64,000 nucleotides of DNA, from the NCBI RefSeq assembly GCF_000420805.1, contig NZ_ATVQ01000001.1, positions 1,116,001 through 1,180,000 on the forward strand. Reading direction: 5' to 3'. The stretch comes from Yaniella halotolerans DSM 15476 (GTDB taxonomy: Bacteria > Actinomycetota > Actinomycetes > Actinomycetales > Micrococcaceae). Shown here one piece after another: positions 26,702-36,586 of the stretch; the first letter of the stretch is position 1, and each line of letters starts with the position of its first letter. Position numbers and translations under genes: made by a program. The notes below the pieces were generated by a model. The model searched no databases and was not told the origin of the DNA. It saw only the letters and a list, made by a program, of their open reading frames with translations.

Positions 26702-28408
26702 CTAATTGACGTCGATTTCCGCGATGCGTAGACCGTATGGTCGTTCAGGCGAATTAGTATTCGACAGGGTCGGTAGTTCGGTGAAGTTGATGATCACGTA
26801 GCGGGCTTCAATGGGCTCGCCGTCTTCGTTGTGGGCATCAACCGTATATTCGGGTCCGGTGAATGAACCATCGGTGAGCATGACGCCACCTGTTGGATCC
26901 GGTTCGTTGGAAACGGCCACCGTGAATGCCCCACCGCTGCCCTGATTCTGGGCAATGGTGATTTCCGAGATCGGGGCCTTTTCTTCCAGCTCGACCACCA
27001 GTGCGAGGTTGGAGGCGAATCCACCAAACTGCGGGCTGGTGAACGTCAGGGTGTGCCAGGCGGTTGCTTGGTTACCATCGACGATCGCTGGTAGATCAGA
27101 CTCGTACTCGTTGGAGAGCTGTGGTGCATCCGGTACGACACGTTCTACCGAAGCTGGGACGGGGTCGGGTAGATCCTCGGATTCCTCTTCGTCGGGTTCA
27201 TCCGTCTGTCCGTCGGCCGGTTGTTCTTCGGTTGGTTCCTCGGCGACCGGTGGCTCTTCTTCCTGTTCAGGGGAGCCTAGGAATTGGAAGCCAACGATGA
27301 CGGCACCGACGAGGACAGCAACGAGCAAGAGGCCCGCGAGCCAACGTCCCAGGGTGGAACGCTGCCGCTCATCGGTGTATTGGATGGCGTAGCCCTCTTC
27401 AGCGGTGGGCTCGTCGGGTGCGGGTGGTGGGATAATCGGTGCAGCAGCGCGTTGCTTGGAACGCTCTTCTGCTGGTTGGTCCGGTGCAGGTTCCTGGGCA
27501 GCGGCAGCTTGTGGTTGGCTCTGGGTGATCGGCTCTTGGGTCACCGGTGGAACGATCTGGGTGCGCTCTTCCGGTGCTTCTTCTTCAGGTTCAGAATCGA
27601 CCGGTTCTTGCGGCGGCGTTGGCTGTTGCGGTTGGCCAGGCTGGACGCGCTCTTCGACCTCATCGTCGTCCTGGTCATCATCCAGGATCGGCAGCTTGGA
27701 ACGGGCTGGTTCTTGCTGCTCGGTCTGCTCCGTCTTCGGACCGTCAGTATCGTCGTCATCGCTGTTCTTCGATGCTCCGGCTGCAGCGGCACCTGCACCG
27801 GCTGCCGCACCCAGGCCTGCGGCAGTACCAATGCCGGATTTACCAGAGGAATCATGGGGACGTCCGGGAGCAATGGGGGCTTCGTTATTCTCGTCCTGTA
27901 GCCAGTTATCGATGCGATCGGAGAGCTTATTCAAAAACTCTGGACGATTTGAGCCTTCGTCCTGTTCTTCTTCCAACTCATCTTGAAGATCAGCGTAGTA
28001 CTCGGCGTCATCATCAAAGGTTTGTGGCGTATTCGACCGGGATTCGCCAAAGAGTTCGGTGCCCAGGGCTTCGGTGAAGAATGGTTCAACGTAGACCTCT
28101 TGGTTGGTCAGCAGCGCCAACAGGGCTTCGACGTCAGAGTTGCCGGGTGCAACCAGATAGGTGCGGTCATTCGACAGGCCCAGATCCAGAATTTGGATCG
28201 AGCTGGCGCGTTCACCGGTGGCCAACTGGCGGGCAGATTGTGCGGCCTGGGAAGCGTTCTCACGCGAAGCGACGAGGATCAGCACCTCGCGGTTGAGTAC
28301 CTGGTCGAGCCCGTTGAGCACCTGATCGCCTTGCGAGGATGCCATGACGCGTCCGGTGATCTGGTAGCGGCCACCAAGTACCGCGCCTTCGTCTAAGTTG
28401 GCCACCAA
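26702..28408 (-). CDS. Kinase-like (pseudokinase) membrane protein with discoidin-like exterior domain
   Basis: This 568-residue protein sits directly downstream of murJ. Residues 8-100 look like the N-lobe of a Ser/Thr kinase (LGGRYQITGRVMASSQGDQV) but lack the catalytic lysine (REVLILVAS where VAVK is expected), and no HRD or DFG is visible. A long acidic, Pro/Gln/Glu-rich linker (about 130-350) follows, then one transmembrane segment (LAGLLLVAVLVGAVIVGFQF, 357-376) and an outer domain (about 420-568) of the discoidin/galactose-binding type (PAIVDGNQATAWHT, LVVELEEKAPISEITIAQ). The known M. tuberculosis MviN carries MurJ, pseudokinase and such a domain in one chain; here they are two genes. 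A peptidoglycan-regulation role is inferred. Confidence 0.7.
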   Translation of the reverse strand: MVANLDEGAVLGGRYQITGRVMASSQGDQVLNGLDQVLNREVLILVASRENASQAAQSARQLATGERASSIQILDLGLSNDRTYLVAPGNSDVEALLALLTNQEVYVEPFFTEALGTELFGESRSNTPQTFDDDAEYYADLQDELEEEQDEGSNRPEFLNKLSDRIDNWLQDENNEAPIAPGRPHDSSGKSGIGTAAGLGAAAGAGAAAAGASKNSDDDDTDGPKTEQTEQQEPARSKLPILDDDQDDDEVEERVQPGQPQQPTPPQEPVDSEPEEEAPEERTQIVPPVTQEPITQSQPQAAAAQEPAPDQPAEERSKQRAAAPIIPPPAPDEPTAEEGYAIQYTDERQRSTLGRWLAGLLLVAVLVGAVIVGFQFLGSPEQEEEPPVAEEPTEEQPADGQTDEPDEEESEDLPDPVPASVERVVPDAPQLSNEYESDLPAIVDGNQATAWHTLTFTSPQFGGFASNLALVVELEEKAPISEITIAQNQGSGGAFTVAVSNEPDPTGGVMLTDGSFTGPEYTVDAHNEDGEPIEARYVIINFTELPTLSNTNSPERPYGLRIAEIDVN

Positions 28409-28505
28409 GACCTCCCTGTTACCGATGGATGTTGAAACACTGTGTCTAGTTTATGGTATTCGTTGGGAACTGTTGGGATCTGACACCGTTACCGTCACAC
28501 TGTTG

Positions 28506-30245
28506 TTATCCGGTGTTGGTCTTGCGTTTTAACCGCTTGGTGATGGGATTGAGGAACTGATTGAGCTCACTGACATCCAAGATTCGGCAGGCCACCAGAT
28601 AGACCACAACCATGACTGAACCGACCAGTCCGCACGCGATGACGGCGTTGACAATGGAGCTCATTGCCCACCCGCCGGTGTACCCGCCGAGCGGGTAGAG
28701 CAGGGCAAAACCGAAGACCCCTGCCGCTATCGCTGCCCAACCGGTTCGAATGTAGGTGGATAGGACGTGCTTGACTCCGTAGTCACCAAAGAACCGTTTG
28801 ACCAGGATGTGGGTCAGTGCCAGCTGCAGGACGTGGACGACGGTGAAGATCAGGGCGATCAGATACGCCATGTTTTCGATCGGCATGATCGGCGCCAACC
28901 CGTAGGACAAGCCCAGCGACACCGCTGCGGCACCGATTTGGACGATCATGGGGATCATGGCGTTCTCGGCCGCATAGAAGACGCGCAGCAGATAGAAGTG
29001 CGCTGAGCGCAGCGGCATCCCAAGGGCCAACAGCAACAGGATTTGGGCGATCGCGTGCGCGGAGATAACCGCGGTTTCGGCCGAACCGGCAAACAGTCGT
29101 CCGATGGGTGGTGCCAGCACTATGACGCCGACCACCGAAATCATCATCGGCACCGCGAATGTGCGCAGGCCTGAGCCGGTGGTGCGCCGGGCGGTGTCCA
29201 TATCTTGTTCTTGCATCGCACGGGCTAGGTGGTTGAACAGTACGGTGGCAATCGACAATACGAACACTGAATGCGGTAAGACCGTGATCAACTGGGTGAT
29301 GTTCAGGGCCTGGAGCCCTGGAATCGAGGCGCCCTCGGCAACGGTACCGCTGATCTCACTTCGCGCTTCAGTGGCGCCGGTGACCAGTCGATTGATCATG
29401 AGGTTTGAGACGTTGCCAACCACCATCGTAACGATCGTAAAACCAGCTAGTCGACCGGTGTGGCGTAAGCCCATGCCCTTCCACCCGAATTTGGGTTTCA
29501 GCCCGAGACCGAGGCGTTTGAGCGGCCAAAGAAGTACGACCGCCTGCGCGACGATGCCCAGCGTATGCCCGCCAGCGAGGATGATCGTATGCGTGGTCGT
29601 CCACTGTGCTAATTGTTCGGCGTCCGGAATGGCCACGTAGGCCCCGAATGTCGCCATATAGAAGAGAATGAACCCGATAGCGATAACGTTATTAGCCACC
29701 GGCGCCCACATATACGCGCCGAAGCGGCCGTGGGCGTTGAGCACCTGGCCGATGATCGCGTACATGCCGTAGAAGAAGATTTGCGGCAGCGTCCAGAACG
29801 CAAACGCGGTACCAAGAGCCAGCTTGGGCTCCGACCATCCGAGGGTGAGCGCTTCGATAATCGGTGCTGCTAAGAAGGTCAGGGCGATCGTGAACGCACC
29901 GATAATGATTGCCGCCAACGTAATGAGCCGCGACGTGTAGTCGGCACCCCGGTCGGCTTTCTTGGCCTGTTTGATGATCTGCGGGACCAGCACGACGTTG
30001 AACACGCCGCCCGCCAGCAGCATGTAGATAACGTTTGGGATGGTGTTGGCGGATTCGAAGACATCCGACACCAAGGCAGTCGAACCGATCGCCACGAATA
30101 GCAGCGAGCTCCGGACAAACCCAAGCACTCGGGAGACGATCGTCCCGGCCGCCATGAGCGCCGAAGCTTTTGCGGCAAGGGAGCGGGACCTCGAGGCGTC
30201 CTTGGGATCTGGAGTAGCCTGTTCGGCCTGGGGGGTTTCGGTCAT
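28506..30245 (-). CDS. murJ: Lipid II flippase MurJ (MviN)
   Basis: MurJ moves lipid II across the membrane for peptidoglycan synthesis. The 579-residue MOP-superfamily protein has many hydrophobic segments. The family opening ALMAAGTIVSRVLGFVRSSL appears about 35 residues in, after a polar N-terminus, and is followed by FESANTIPNVIYMLLAGGVFN. It lacks the pseudokinase/exterior domains fused to it in mycobacteria; those are in the gene immediately downstream (97-bp gap). The start overlaps the Nudix gene by 4 bp. Confidence 0.94.
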   Translation of the reverse strand: MTETPQAEQATPDPKDASRSRSLAAKASALMAAGTIVSRVLGFVRSSLLFVAIGSTALVSDVFESANTIPNVIYMLLAGGVFNVVLVPQIIKQAKKADRGADYTSRLITLAAIIIGAFTIALTFLAAPIIEALTLGWSEPKLALGTAFAFWTLPQIFFYGMYAIIGQVLNAHGRFGAYMWAPVANNVIAIGFILFYMATFGAYVAIPDAEQLAQWTTTHTIILAGGHTLGIVAQAVVLLWPLKRLGLGLKPKFGWKGMGLRHTGRLAGFTIVTMVVGNVSNLMINRLVTGATEARSEISGTVAEGASIPGLQALNITQLITVLPHSVFVLSIATVLFNHLARAMQEQDMDTARRTTGSGLRTFAVPMMISVVGVIVLAPPIGRLFAGSAETAVISAHAIAQILLLLALGMPLRSAHFYLLRVFYAAENAMIPMIVQIGAAAVSLGLSYGLAPIMPIENMAYLIALIFTVVHVLQLALTHILVKRFFGDYGVKHVLSTYIRTGWAAIAAGVFGFALLYPLGGYTGGWAMSSIVNAVIACGLVGSVMVVVYLVACRILDVSELNQFLNPITKRLKRKTNTG

Positions 30246-31132
30246 GTGTTTCGTTTACGGTGTTTCTCAAATAGTGCCGCCGAAGGTTTGGGAATCTTCG
30301 GTTGCTCTGGTTCGGGGGAAGTTGATTCCTCAGGCTGACGCTCAGGGGAATCTTTGGGTAGGTTACCAGGCTGTTGGTCGGGTTGCTTGGCCCTGGCCAA
30401 CTTTTGAGCCAGTTCATAGGGTGTGGGCGGCTTTTTCTCAGTTTCAGCGTCGTGGTCATCGCGGAACTGCGGGGGAATTAACCCAGAGGGCAGCCGACGA
30501 ATCATCGGAATAATCCGGCGCGGCCGTACGACGGCAGGTGGCGGACCGATATCGAAAAACTCGGCCATCAAATCGCGGGCCATTTCAACAATACGGCGCT
30601 CATTGAGGAACGTCAGGCGGCCGGTGAGACGATCGACATCAACCCAGGCAACGTCGACGGCCTCTTGATCCGGATCGTTTTCAATGGTCAGTTCCCCGCC
30701 GGTGGCACGCAATAAAAAGTGGTGCACGGTTTTGTGGATGCGCCGACCCGGCACCGTAAACGTGTAGTCGATGTGGCCCAACGCCGTCAGCACATCGCCG
30801 GAAATGCCGGTTTCTTCAGCGACCTCGCGCATGGCGGCTTCGTGATGGTCTTCTTCGCCTTCGGGGTGGCCTTTGGGCAGCACCCATTCGAGTCGTCCGC
30901 CGCGGTTATACCGTGCGATAATGGCTACCTGGTGTGCCCCGCGGTGCTCCCGGACCACCATGCCACCGGCGGAAATTTCGCTTACAGTTGGTATCTGACC
31001 CGAGCCTGTAGCAGACTCGGTGCGTACCCTGGCAGTCTGTGCATCGCGGCGAACCCGCCGGATCGTAGACGCACTGGTGCCCCAGACATTGGGTGGGGTG
31101 CGATCGGAAGCACCACGGGCACGGTGGGACAT
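30242..31132 (-). CDS. Nudix hydrolase
   Basis: This 296-residue protein contains the Nudix box GHPEGEEDHHEAAMREVAEE (about 88-107, followed by TGI), which fits G-x5-E-x7-REUxEExGU with all acidic residues present. It therefore should hydrolyse a nucleoside diphosphate linked to another group; the substrate is not evident. The box sits in a MutT-like domain (about 52-190), and the last about 90 residues are charged, Pro-rich and probably disordered. The ATG at 31132 is preferred over an upstream TTG/ATG frame because it leaves space for the divergent CCA gene's promoter. Coupled to murJ by a 4-bp overlap. Confidence 0.85.
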   Translation of the reverse strand: MSHRARGASDRTPPNVWGTSASTIRRVRRDAQTARVRTESATGSGQIPTVSEISAGGMVVREHRGAHQVAIIARYNRGGRLEWVLPKGHPEGEEDHHEAAMREVAEETGISGDVLTALGHIDYTFTVPGRRIHKTVHHFLLRATGGELTIENDPDQEAVDVAWVDVDRLTGRLTFLNERRIVEMARDLMAEFFDIGPPPAVVRPRRIIPMIRRLPSGLIPPQFRDDHDAETEKKPPTPYELAQKLARAKQPDQQPGNLPKDSPERQPEESTSPEPEQPKIPKPSAALFEKHRKRNT

Positions 31133-31244
31133 ACAATCCACTCTAGCCCGTAGTGTCCGAGCCAGCATTGTCTGGCGCGCAATACGGGGACACCGACTAA
31201 CAAAAATTTCAACTGACCTATCGGATCGAATACGTACTTACCTC

Positions 31245-32726
31245 ATGTCGAATACCAGCCACCTCAACCAAGCCACCGTGGACTTACCCGCCGGTTTCCC
31301 CGCCGACGTCACCCTGCCAAAATTCGTTGTGGATCTTGGGGCACGGTTTGCTGACGCTGGTTTCGAGCTGGCCCTGGTCGGTGGCCCAGTACGTGATATG
31401 TTTCTGGGTTCACAAGTCACCGATCTCGACTTCACCACCGATGCCAAACCCGAACAGATCCAACAGATTCTGACCGGCTGGGCCCACGCGCAGTGGGACA
31501 TCGGGGCAGCTTTCGGCACGATCGGCGCCCGCTACGGCGATTGGATCGTCGAAATCACTACGTACCGGGACGAGAAGTACGATCCGGATTCGCGGAAACC
31601 TGAAGTCGTTTTCGGCACCGAGCTCGTCGAGGATCTGCGTCGTCGGGATTTCACCGTCAACGCCATGGCGTTACGCCTGCCCGATTTTGAACTTGTCGAT
31701 CCGTTTGGCGGCATTAAGGCGCTGGTGGCCGGTGTGCTCGATACGCCCGGCACTCCCGAAGACTCCTTTTCCGATGACCCGCTGCGGATGATGCGCGCCG
31801 CACGGTTTGCCGCCCAACTCGGTGTGACCGTTTCCGATCGCGTTGCCACCGCCATGGGTGAGATGGCCCAGCGCATCGAGATCATCTCGGCCGAACGCGT
31901 GCGCGAAGAACTCGTGAAACTCATGATCGCCGACAAACCACGCCGTGGTCTCGACCTTCTCGTCGCCTCTGGAATCGCTGATTTCGTGCTGCCCGAACTC
32001 CCCGCGATGCGCGAAGCCTCGGACGCCACCCACCGCCACAAAGACGTGTACGAGCATTCGTTGCAGGTCATGGAAAACGCCATCCAGCACGAAGCTGATT
32101 ACGTTGACGCCCCGAATTTTGTGCTCCGCTTCGCAGCCCTGATGCACGATATCGGCAAGCCCAAGACCCGCCGATTCGAGAAAAACGGCAAGGTCACGTT
32201 CCGTCACCACGACGTCGTCGGAGCAAAACTCGCGGCCAAACGCATGCGAGCCCTGCGCTTCGATAAGGACTCGACCAAAGCCGTGGCCCGACTCGTCGAG
32301 CTGCACATGCGGTTCTACGGCTACGGCGAAGGTGAATGGTCCGATTCCGCGGTACGCCGCTACGTCACTGACGCCGGGAACCTACTCGACCACCTCCACG
32401 CACTGACCCGTTCGGATGTGACCACCCAGAACAAGCGCAAGGCCCGTCGTTTGGCCACTGCCTACGACGATTTGGAAACCCGCATCGAGCAGCTAGCCGA
32501 GGAAGAAGAGCTCGCCTCGATCCGCCCGGACCTCGACGGCAAACAGATCATGGAGATCCTGGGCCTCAAACCCGGCCCGCTGGTCGGACGCGCCTATAAC
32601 CACCTGCTGAATCTCCGGCTTGACGAAGGTCCCGCCGATTTCGAGGCCACCAAGACCGCCCTGCTGGACTGGTGGGCGGATCAGCCTGAAGCCCAAACCC
32701 CTGACGACGACGCCACCGACACATAA
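31245..32726 (+). CDS. CCA tRNA nucleotidyltransferase / poly(A) polymerase-family protein
   Basis: This 493-residue enzyme adds or repairs the 3' CCA of tRNA. The catalytic signature is LALVGGPVRDMFLG with DLDFTTDA (Asp60 and Asp62), followed by the RRDFTVNAMALRLPD motif and the neck region RMMRAARFAAQLG. A C-terminal HD domain (HRHKDVYEHSLQVMEN and FAALMHDIGKPKTR) makes it the HD-containing form usual in actinobacteria. The ATG at 31245 is chosen as it starts just before the conserved domain; in-frame sequence upstream to 31020 overlaps the divergent Nudix gene and has no family similarity. The tRNA genes here encode no CCA, so such an enzyme is needed. Confidence 0.93.
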   Translation: MSNTSHLNQATVDLPAGFPADVTLPKFVVDLGARFADAGFELALVGGPVRDMFLGSQVTDLDFTTDAKPEQIQQILTGWAHAQWDIGAAFGTIGARYGDWIVEITTYRDEKYDPDSRKPEVVFGTELVEDLRRRDFTVNAMALRLPDFELVDPFGGIKALVAGVLDTPGTPEDSFSDDPLRMMRAARFAAQLGVTVSDRVATAMGEMAQRIEIISAERVREELVKLMIADKPRRGLDLLVASGIADFVLPELPAMREASDATHRHKDVYEHSLQVMENAIQHEADYVDAPNFVLRFAALMHDIGKPKTRRFEKNGKVTFRHHDVVGAKLAAKRMRALRFDKDSTKAVARLVELHMRFYGYGEGEWSDSAVRRYVTDAGNLLDHLHALTRSDVTTQNKRKARRLATAYDDLETRIEQLAEEEELASIRPDLDGKQIMEILGLKPGPLVGRAYNHLLNLRLDEGPADFEATKTALLDWWADQPEAQTPDDDATDT

Positions 32727-32771
32727 TCTAGGGTAGAAAGCGTAACAACAACGCCATAGCAAGGAGACCAC

Positions 32772-33287
32772 GTGGGTAACGGCGTCTGGTACAACCCCCT
32801 GAGCTGGGATGGACCCTGGATCTGGGTGTGGATCGCGCTGTTTGCCATCGTCTTCCTCCGCGCCGGCGGTACCTACCTCATTGGCCGCGCTGCCCGAGCC
32901 GGTATGGCTCGGATCAAGGCCGTCCAACGGATCATGGCCTCGACCGTGTATCAGCGTGCCGAACGAGCCCTGGACCGGTGGGGGCCACCCGCCGTCGCCG
33001 TCTCCTTTCTAACCATCGGCTTCCAAACCGCGATCAACCTCGCCGCCGGCGTCGTTAGAATGCGGTGGTACCGGTATCTGCCAGCACTGATACTTGGCGG
33101 AGCGACCTGGGCGACCATCTATACGACCATCGGATCGGTATCCATTGCAGCCCTGGGTATCGCGTATTCCAGGTGGCCCATAACGACGGTCGCGGTAGTT
33201 ATTGCGCTGGTTGTTGTGTTGATTGCGTGGATCATCTGGCGTCTGACCAGTACCGATAAGAAGGCGTCAGAAAAAATCCAAAGTTAA
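32772..33287 (+). CDS. DedA/VTT-like membrane protein
   Basis: This 171-residue integral membrane protein has about four hydrophobic segments (WIWVWIALFAIVFL, a re-entrant-looking AVAVSFLTIGFQTAINLAAG, YLPALILGGATWATIYTTIG and TTVAVVIALVVVLIAWIIW). The motif RWGPPAVAVSFLTIGFQTAI with GVVRMRWYRYLPAL resembles the SNARE-associated/DedA (VTT) domain, whose members move lipid carriers or lipids. Start is GTG with AGGAGA upstream. The call is by pattern; the specific lipid is unknown. Confidence 0.7.
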   Translation: MGNGVWYNPLSWDGPWIWVWIALFAIVFLRAGGTYLIGRAARAGMARIKAVQRIMASTVYQRAERALDRWGPPAVAVSFLTIGFQTAINLAAGVVRMRWYRYLPALILGGATWATIYTTIGSVSIAALGIAYSRWPITTVAVVIALVVVLIAWIIWRLTSTDKKASEKIQS

Positions 33288-33335
33288 TGTGGTCGGCCCT
33301 TCCTTAAAAACAGTGACGTAGCTAACCTTGCACGT

Positions 33336-35024
33336 ATGAATGATGCTGAAATATCACTGGCTGCCACACTGCAACCGATCTCCGACATTGCCGCCTCGGT
33401 CAACATTTCTGACGAGGCGCTTATCCCGTATGGCCACCACATGGCCAAAGTCGATACCCAAAAAGTTCAAGGTTCCGGCAAGCGAGGCAAACTCGTGCTG
33501 GTCACCGCGGTCTCCCCAACACCTGCGGGTGAAGGGAAATCCACCGTCTCCGTCGGTATCGCCGACGCCCTGAACCTGGTGGGTTCTAAGACCATGGTGG
33601 CGCTGCGTGAGCCATCGCTGGGCCCCGTATTTGGTATGAAGGGCGGTGCTACCGGCGGCGGTTACGCCCAGGTGGTACCTATGGAAAACATCAACCTGCA
33701 CTTCACAGGTGACTTCCACGCCATTACCTCGGCCCACAACCTGCTGTGCAACCTCGTGGATAACCACATTTTCCACGGCAACGAACTTGGTATCGACCCT
33801 CGAACAGTGCGCATCAAGCGCGTACTGGACATGAACGACCGCAACCTGCGAAACGTGACCATCGGCCTGGGTGGACGCGCCTCCGGAACGCCTCGCGAAG
33901 ATCACTTCGAAATTACTGTGGCCTCCGAAACTATGGCGGTCTTCTGCCTGGCCAAAGACATTGACGACCTGAAAGACCGTCTCTCGCGCATCGTGGTTGC
34001 GGAAACCTATGACCGGAAACCAGTAACCGCCGCTGAACTTGGACCAAATGGTGCACAGGGTGGCATGGCGATTCTGTTGCGCGATGCCATGAAACCAAAC
34101 CTTGTCCAGTCGATCGGTGGGACACCGGCGCTGATTCACGGTGGACCATTCGCCAACATCGCCCACGGTGCAAACTCAGTGATCGCCACCAACACTGCAT
34201 TGGATCTGGCCGAAACCGTCGTCACCGAGGCCGGCTTCGGTGCTGACCTTGGTGCCGAGAAATTCGTAAACATCACCGGTCCGGCCGGTGGTTTCGCTGC
34301 CGACGCCGTAACTGTCGTCGCGACGGTACGCTCCGTGAAATACAACGGTGGCCTATCGCTGGACGAGGTCAATAAACCCGGCGATGACCGCTCTGGACAC
34401 ATCGAAGCCATGGAGAAAGGCTCCAACAACCTGGCCCGCCACCTGGATAACGTCAAGTCCTATGGTGCGCCCGTCATCGTGGCGATCAACCAGTTCCCAC
34501 AGGACACCGACGAAGAGCTGCAGTGGGTCAAAGACTTCTGTGAAGCTCGCGGCGTTGAAGCCGAAGTGGTCAGTGTCTGGGCCAACGGTGGTGAAGGTGC
34601 CAAAGCGTTGGCAACCAAATTGCGCGGTATGCTCGACGAAGGCAACGACCCGGTCCAGCCAATGTTCTCGGACGACACCGGCGTGCGTGCTCGCATCGAG
34701 CACATCGTCAAGAATATCTACGGCGGCGAAGGCGTCGACTTCTCCTCAGCAGCTGAGAAGCAGCTCAAACAGCTCGAAGACGCCGGCGAAGATAAAGTGC
34801 CGGTGTGTATGGCCAAGACGCAGTACTCGTTTACTGACGATCCAAAGGACCTCGGTGCGCCAGAAGGCTTCCGTGTGACCGTTCGCGAGCTGAATGTTCG
34901 TGCCGGTGCAGGATTCGTCGTCGCGCTGACCGGTGCAATGATGACTATGCCTGGCCTGCCAAATGAGCCAGCTTCTGACAACATGGACGTCAATGCTGAA
35001 GGCGAGATCCTCGGCTTGTTCTAA
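33336..35024 (+). CDS. fhs: Formate-tetrahydrofolate ligase
   Basis: The enzyme makes 10-formyl-THF from formate, ATP and THF. The 562-residue protein carries the P-loop TPAGEGKST (62-70) and family blocks MVALREPSLGPVFGMKGGA, LHFTGDFHAITSAHNLL and AGAGFVVALTGAMMTMPGLP. Its length matches the family. ATG at 33336 has no clear Shine-Dalgarno sequence (upstream CTTGCACGT), so initiation may be weak or leaderless. A strong terminator follows at 35043. Confidence 0.97.
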   Translation: MNDAEISLAATLQPISDIAASVNISDEALIPYGHHMAKVDTQKVQGSGKRGKLVLVTAVSPTPAGEGKSTVSVGIADALNLVGSKTMVALREPSLGPVFGMKGGATGGGYAQVVPMENINLHFTGDFHAITSAHNLLCNLVDNHIFHGNELGIDPRTVRIKRVLDMNDRNLRNVTIGLGGRASGTPREDHFEITVASETMAVFCLAKDIDDLKDRLSRIVVAETYDRKPVTAAELGPNGAQGGMAILLRDAMKPNLVQSIGGTPALIHGGPFANIAHGANSVIATNTALDLAETVVTEAGFGADLGAEKFVNITGPAGGFAADAVTVVATVRSVKYNGGLSLDEVNKPGDDRSGHIEAMEKGSNNLARHLDNVKSYGAPVIVAINQFPQDTDEELQWVKDFCEARGVEAEVVSVWANGGEGAKALATKLRGMLDEGNDPVQPMFSDDTGVRARIEHIVKNIYGGEGVDFSSAAEKQLKQLEDAGEDKVPVCMAKTQYSFTDDPKDLGAPEGFRVTVRELNVRAGAGFVVALTGAMMTMPGLPNEPASDNMDVNAEGEILGLF

Positions 35025-35042
35025 ACCTCTTCCATAGCATGC

Positions 35043-35084
35043 ACTGCAGCGGGTCTGGACCTTCGGGTCTGCACCCGCTGCAGT
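35043..35084 (+). terminator. Terminator after fhs
   Basis: ACTGCAGCGGGT (35043-35054) pairs perfectly with ACCCGCTGCAGT (35073-35084). The 18-nt loop contains a small GGACC/GGGTCT pairing, and ATTTAAAT follows. Stem strength makes it a good terminator although the T-run is short. Confidence 0.8.
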
Positions 35085-35178
35085 ATTTAAATCAGGGCAT
35101 CTAGTCTACTGTCAACCTGGTTTGTTGTGATTGTGGGAAATTTGATTGAAGGTTTGAGTTGTTGAAGTTGGGCTTATC

Positions 35179-36573
35179 ATGTCCCTGCCCATCTATAGAC
35201 TTGTGTGCATGAAAGATTCAGCAGTGACAGGCAGGGAAGCAACGACGCAGCTTCGTGCCGCTTTAGGGCTACTGGATACCATTGACTCCTCCACTCAAGG
35301 CATTGATCGGTTGCAGTTGATTGCGGCCCAGAAGGCGACGTTGGATGCGATTGAGGCCCAAGAAATCGCTGACCTGGCAGCCATCCGGGCTGAAGAAGAG
35401 GCTGCCCAAGGCGTCCCGAAATCAGAGCGGTGTAAAGGATTAGGTTCAGAAATTGGGTTGGCAATCGGGGAGTCCACGTTTCGTGGTAACCGGCTGCTGA
35501 ATGCCTCGCATGCGTTGGTGTATGAAATGCCCAACACTATGGACGCCCTGGCTGCTGGTGAGATCAATCTTGAACGCGCCAACGTGGTGGTGACCGAAAC
35601 GAACTGGCTATCCACCCAGCATCGGGCTGAGGTTGATGAGTTGATGGCGGGCAAGTTTGTTGGTCTTGGACCTAAGAAGCTGGGTGGCAAGGTCCGTGCT
35701 CATGCTCAAACGTTGGACCCTGTTGGCGCCGTGAAACGCCATGACAAGGCCGTCACCGAGCGTCGGGTGTCGGTGCGGCCTGCCGCGGACGGGATGTCCT
35801 ACCTGACTGCATTGTTGCCGACTCAGCAAGCAATTGCTGCCTATGCGGCCCTGCAACGCCGAGCCACCACTCAGGGCACTCCACAAGCCGATGACAGTGA
35901 AGATCCCGAGCAGCAGCCGCGAACCCGGGATCAGATTATGGCCGATAGTCTCGTCGAACTGACCACCGGTCAGACCACTGCCGATGGTGTGGCCATTGAG
36001 GTGCAGTTGGTGATGTCGGATGGTGCACTGTTTGGGGTTGATGAAACCCCAGCGAAACTGGTCGGTCATGGCCCGATTCCAGCACACCTGGCCAGGCGCA
36101 TGCTGGAAAACCCCGAAGGCGAAAAGTTCTTACGAAGACTGTTCACCAGGCCCAAGGATCATCAGTTGGTGAGTTTGGAGTCGAGGGCGAGGTCCTTTCC
36201 CAAGGGGATACAACGCATGCTCGCGTTGCGTGACAATACGTGTCGGACACCGTTTTGTGATGCCCCGATTCAGGAGTATGACCATGTCACTCCGTACTAC
36301 GAGGGCGGGCCAACGAATTGGGCGAATGGGTCGGGGTTGTGTGCTGGATGTAATCAGGCCAAGGAAAACCGCGGCTGGCTGCATGCCGTCACCGATGAAG
36401 GGCTGACGGTGACCACCCCGACCGGTCATACCTACACGACACCAAACGGTCCCATCCTCGAAGGACTGCCATCCAATACAGGATCACCGGACGATGAAAC
36501 CGACGATGAGCTCACCACGGATATCGGACCAATCAATATCGCGATGCCACGGCAGCTAGTCAGCATGACATAA
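35179..36573 (+). CDS. DUF222/HNH endonuclease-domain protein (13E12-type)
   Basis: This 464-residue protein belongs to the multi-copy actinobacterial DUF222-HNH family. The helical DUF222 part covers about residues 20-310. The C-terminal HNH motif is CRTPFCDAPIQEYDHVTPYYEGGPTNWANGS (split by me into CRTPFCDAPI, DHVTPY and GGPTNWANGSGLC) with CAGCNQAKEN, containing the paired cysteines and catalytic histidine. Members are often scattered in genomes and spread as homing-type or repeat-borne genes; the actual target is unknown. The start is uncertain: ATG at 35179, or ATG at 35209 (MKDSAVTG), as neither has a strong ribosome-binding site. Confidence 0.88.
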   Translation: MSLPIYRLVCMKDSAVTGREATTQLRAALGLLDTIDSSTQGIDRLQLIAAQKATLDAIEAQEIADLAAIRAEEEAAQGVPKSERCKGLGSEIGLAIGESTFRGNRLLNASHALVYEMPNTMDALAAGEINLERANVVVTETNWLSTQHRAEVDELMAGKFVGLGPKKLGGKVRAHAQTLDPVGAVKRHDKAVTERRVSVRPAADGMSYLTALLPTQQAIAAYAALQRRATTQGTPQADDSEDPEQQPRTRDQIMADSLVELTTGQTTADGVAIEVQLVMSDGALFGVDETPAKLVGHGPIPAHLARRMLENPEGEKFLRRLFTRPKDHQLVSLESRARSFPKGIQRMLALRDNTCRTPFCDAPIQEYDHVTPYYEGGPTNWANGSGLCAGCNQAKENRGWLHAVTDEGLTVTTPTGHTYTTPNGPILEGLPSNTGSPDDETDDELTTDIGPINIAMPRQLVSMT

Positions 36574-36586
36574 AGGGCCCTGGGTC

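Noticed and set aside
27284-27986. Overlapping plus-strand frames opposite the kinase-like gene
   Set aside because: They are the reverse complement of its Pro/Gln/Glu-rich linker; low-complexity shadows.
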